A stretch of 7,782 bases of DNA from an uncultured Candidatus Peregrinibacteria bacterium (GTDB lineage Bacteria > Patescibacteriota > Gracilibacteria > CAIRYL01): positions 1 through 7,782 of the forward strand of contig CAIRYL010000082.1 in the NCBI GenBank assembly GCA_903882825.1. Reading direction: 5' to 3'. Each line of letters starts with the position of its first letter. Positions within the stretch are counted from its first letter, which is position 1. Position numbers and translations under genes: made by a program. Shown here piece by piece: positions 5,135 through 7,782 of the stretch. Under the pieces are notes generated by a model. That model was not told where the DNA came from and did not search any database. It saw only the letters and a list, made by a program, of their open reading frames with translations.

Positions 5135-6607
5135 TTTGAATCTAAACTTACTTTTGATGATATTTTAATGCTTCCTCAGTATTCATGCGTACTTCCTGCA
5201 GATACAGATGTTTCTACTCGTATTGTTCCGAATATAAAACTCAATATTCCTATTATTTCCGCCGCAATGGATACGGTAACCGAACACCAAATGGCTATTG
5301 AAATGGCGCTTTCTGGTGGAATTGGAATTATTCATAAAAATTTAACTCCCGATGAACAAGCCCAAGAAGTAGCACGTGTAAAACGGTTTGAAAATGGATT
5401 TATTAAAGATCCGTTTGTAGTTTCTCCTGATAATACCATTCAAGAAATTTATGAAATTCGGAAAAGTAAAGGATATAAAGCCATTCCTGTAACCGAAAAC
5501 GGAGATCCTCATGGAAAACTTTTAGGACTCATTACCGCGAACGATTATTTCATTTCTCGTCATGCCGAATATCCGGTTTCTCATCGTATGACACCCGTAG
5601 ATAGGCTTTTTACTGCGGATGAAGGAATTAATCTAGAAACAGCGTATGAACTTTTAGAAGAATCAAAACATTCAAAATTGATTGTGGTTTCTAAATCTGG
5701 AAATTTGGTTGCCATGGTAACGCGAAGAGATATTGAACGAAAACAAGATTTCCCAAATGCCGTACTCGATACAGAAGGACGATTATTATGCGGTGGAGCT
5801 ATTGGTCCTGGAAAAAATATGGAAGAACGACTGTTTAAATTAGTTTCTGCAGGAGTTGATTTATTAGTGGTAGATACCGCACATGGGCATTCACAGGGGG
5901 TTTTTGATACAGCAAAATTTGCAAAAGAAAAATATCCACACATTGGAGTTATTGCGGGAAATATTGCGACTCCAGACGCGGCTGAGTTTTTAAAAAAAGC
6001 CGGAGTAGACGGTGTAAAAGTAGGAATTGGTCCAGGATCTATTTGTACTACCAGAGTTATTACGGGGATTGGGGTTCCACAATTTTCTGCTATTTATGAT
6101 ACGGCAAAAAAAGCAAAAGAATTAGGGCTTTCGGTTATTGCCGACGGAGGAGTAAAATATTCGGGTGACTTGGCAAAAGCATTAGCCGGCGGTGCCAATG
6201 CCGTTATGATTGGTTCATTATTAGCAGGAACATTAGAAAGTCCGGGTGAAATGGTATATTCAGGAGGAAGAACGTATAAAAGTTATAGAGGAATGGGATC
6301 ACTGGGGGCTATGAAACAAGGAGGAAAAGAACGATACCAACAAGCGGATATTGAAGATAATGAAAAATTTGTTCCCGAAGGTGTAGAAGGACGTGTTTTA
6401 TTTAAAGGTTCCGTCCGATCAGAGTTGTACCAGTTAGTAGGAGGACTAAAATCATCATTGGGATACCAGGGATGCAAAAACTTACAAGAACTTCACGAAC
6501 GGGCAAAATTTATTCGTATTACTTCCGCTTCCCTGCGTGAAAATCATCCGCATGATGTGACGATTACGCAAGAATCGCCAAATTACAGAGCAGAACGAGA
6601 AGGATAG
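5105..6607 (+). CDS. guaB: IMP dehydrogenase
   Basis: Oxidises IMP to XMP with NAD+, the committed step of guanine nucleotide synthesis, in the cytoplasm. From ATG 5105 the protein has 500 residues, normal for the family. An upstream in-frame ATG at 5072 adds 11 residues (MAYFRKFFIFS) that look non-native, and ATG 5120 would also serve. LTFDDILMLPQYS (residues 15-27) is the family start. A CBS pair fills about 102-211. The catalytic loop is GPGSICTTR with Cys314. Phosphate and nucleotide binding motifs follow: DGG (347-349), MIGSLLAG (from 368) and GGRTYKSYRGMGS (387-399). The mobile flap has Arg410-Tyr411. The C-terminal SASLRENHPHDV is also typical. All catalytic residues are present and the stop is TAG. 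No Shine-Dalgarno is seen. The type V-like gene begins 55 bases downstream with no terminator between, so partial co-transcription is possible. Confidence 0.96.
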   Translation: MTNSIMTNSIFESKLTFDDILMLPQYSCVLPADTDVSTRIVPNIKLNIPIISAAMDTVTEHQMAIEMALSGGIGIIHKNLTPDEQAQEVARVKRFENGFIKDPFVVSPDNTIQEIYEIRKSKGYKAIPVTENGDPHGKLLGLITANDYFISRHAEYPVSHRMTPVDRLFTADEGINLETAYELLEESKHSKLIVVSKSGNLVAMVTRRDIERKQDFPNAVLDTEGRLLCGGAIGPGKNMEERLFKLVSAGVDLLVVDTAHGHSQGVFDTAKFAKEKYPHIGVIAGNIATPDAAEFLKKAGVDGVKVGIGPGSICTTRVITGIGVPQFSAIYDTAKKAKELGLSVIADGGVKYSGDLAKALAGGANAVMIGSLLAGTLESPGEMVYSGGRTYKSYRGMGSLGAMKQGGKERYQQADIEDNEKFVPEGVEGRVLFKGSVRSELYQLVGGLKSSLGYQGCKNLQELHERAKFIRITSASLRENHPHDVTITQESPNYRAEREG

Positions 6608-6648
6608 GACAATACAAAAACAACCAATTACAATTTTTTTAAACAAAC

Positions 6649-6659
6649 TTTTTTATATT
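6649..6659 (+). promoter_or_regulatory. TTTTTTATATT element before the type V-like gene
   Basis: An exact copy of the 11-mer found before guaB, placed three bases before ATG 6663. It may be an extended -10 or a U-rich translation leader. The 55-base gap after guaB holds nothing else of note except an A/T-rich tract. Confidence 0.3.
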
Positions 6660-6662
6660 TTT

Positions 6663-7782
6663 ATGACAAACACCAATCTTCAGAGTTATACAAACTTGTA
6701 CGCGTTACAAAAAACGGTGAGGTTTGAGCTGAAACCGAGTGAAGAAACTTTTAAAAAACTCAATGAAGAGAAATTTTTTGAGAGTCCTCATTTTCAATCA
6801 AAAGTTTTTATCAAAAATAAAATTGGTCAATTAGAAGTAGAAAAGAAAGAAAATAATTATCAGTTTTGCATAAATTTTGATGAGCTCAAAAAACTTATTC
6901 AAAAATGTGATGAAAAATTTGAGAAAGTAAAAAATATAAAAACCTATTTAGAAGCAAATCCAAAGATTCTTTGGTCTGTATGGATCGATCCTGAAAAAAT
7001 AAAAATTATAGATAAAGATCTAAAATATAAACTCCAAGAAAAGAAAATTTGGAAAAAAGGAAATCTCTTTACTCTTGACGATATAGATGCTTTTTTTGAA
7101 AAAGTCAGAAGTACTAAAGTAGCTGGAAAATTTACAACTCAAGTTTTAGAAAAAATTTCATATTTACTTCATCAATACGAAATAAGAAAAAAACAAATTT
7201 TATTAGATGATAATTTACAAGATATTTCATTTCTCAAAAAAAGAGAAATTGTTGCAAGATTAAGAAATTTTTTGGGTATGTTTTTGAACATTGAAAGAGT
7301 TTTGTCTCTTTTTGTTCCTGAATACACAACAGAAAAAGCAAAATTTGATACTTATTTAAAAGCTATTTTTGATGAATATAAAAAAGATCTGCAAAACATA
7401 ATTCAAGAAATTGAGACCCTTTTTAAGGAGTCCGATTTATATTTACATAACAATATTCAAAGAAGATTTTCACTCAATATTAGAGCTATAAACCCAAATC
7501 TAGAAAGTACAGACAAAACAGAAAATCAGAAAATTACGGAAGAAGCTATTCTAGAAAAAATTGGGAAATTGGAAGATAAAATATTGGAACTGAAAAAAGA
7601 AAAAGCAGAGTTAAGTGGCTCAAGTAAGAGCAGTAAAAATACAGAAATACAAAAGAAATCATCAGAACTCAAGATCAACCCGAGCTTCAAAAACTGGCAC
7701 AGTATTATCTCGATTTCTTTCAAAACACCCTGGACACTTATCAGCATCACTATAACTGTGATTTGTTAACCGCTTTTAAAAA
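6663..7782 (+). CDS. Cas12a-like type V CRISPR effector, 5' part, frameshifted and cut by the window edge
   Basis: Residues 8-25 (SYTNLYALQKTVRFELKP) match the characteristic N-terminus of Cas12a-family nucleases ('FTNLY.lsKTlRFELkP'), which begins the wedge domain that holds the crRNA handle. Cas12a is an RNA-guided DNA nuclease of about 1,200-1,300 residues. Here only the first third can be seen, so no RuvC residue is visible. The following ~300 residues are helical, rich in Lys and Glu, with coiled-coil-like stretches (about 295-330). They lack the 'TYF.GF..NR.N.Y' block typical of the Cas12a REC1 region. The frame from 6663 closes at TAA 7767-7769, but its last ~33 residues look out of frame. 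The frame open from 7637 reads QDQPELQKLAQYYLDFFQNT and stays open to the window end. An indel near 7637-7670 is therefore likely. The gene is clearly AT-richer than guaB and has no Shine-Dalgarno. No cas1, cas2, cas4 or CRISPR array is in view. It could be a divergent Cas12a, Cas12a2 or a new branch. Confidence 0.75.

Noticed and set aside
4489..5139. Two open frames in the glyS-guaB spacer as genes
   Set aside because: They translate the palindromic repeats and the guaB leader, and they overlap the true guaB start in another frame.
7526..7750. Minus-strand small gene (such as an anti-CRISPR) within the effector
   Set aside because: It is the complement of a Lys/Glu-rich coding stretch, giving a Phe/Leu/Ser-rich translation with no independent signals.

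Overview
The window looks like a low-GC bacterial chromosome segment from the Candidate Phyla Radiation, perhaps Peregrinibacteria or a relative. That placement is inference. It rests on AT-rich genes with T-rich leaders and no Shine-Dalgarno sites, a single-chain (alpha2-type) glycyl-tRNA synthetase, and a Cas12a-like protein. The long genes are open under the standard code (stops TAA, TGA and TAG), which argues against the TGA=Gly code of Gracilibacteria and Absconditabacteria.

Layout, left to right: (1) positions 1-284 are noncoding with one GC-rich hairpin. (2) A minus-strand lipoprotein of unknown function (285-1001). (3) A decayed partial duplicate of the glyS leader and 5' end (about 1073-1298), lying between inverted 17-base T/C-rich tracts. 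(4) A small membrane-anchored protein (1333-1851). (5) A DUF3829-like lipoprotein (1958-2905) with a good upstream promoter candidate and a strong rho-independent terminator (2927-2961). (6) Intact glyS (3033-4454). (7) About 620 bases of noncoding DNA carrying two inverted-end palindromic elements (4489-4712 and 4775-4936). (8) guaB, IMP dehydrogenase (start most likely 5105 or 5120, end 6607), whose start codon sits in a 15-base tandem duplication. (9) 55 bases further on, the 5' part of a large gene (6663 to the window edge) whose protein begins like Cas12a.

The housekeeping genes (glyS, guaB) are ordinary. The most interesting item is the last gene. Its first ~30 residues match the start of Cas12a-family type V CRISPR nucleases, but the following ~300 residues lack the recognition-lobe motif I would expect of Cas12a. 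It also carries an apparent frameshift near 7637-7670 and runs off the window, so its nuclease domain, adaptation genes and CRISPR array, if present, are out of sight. It could be a divergent Cas12a, a Cas12a2-like effector or an undescribed type V branch, and this window cannot decide between them.
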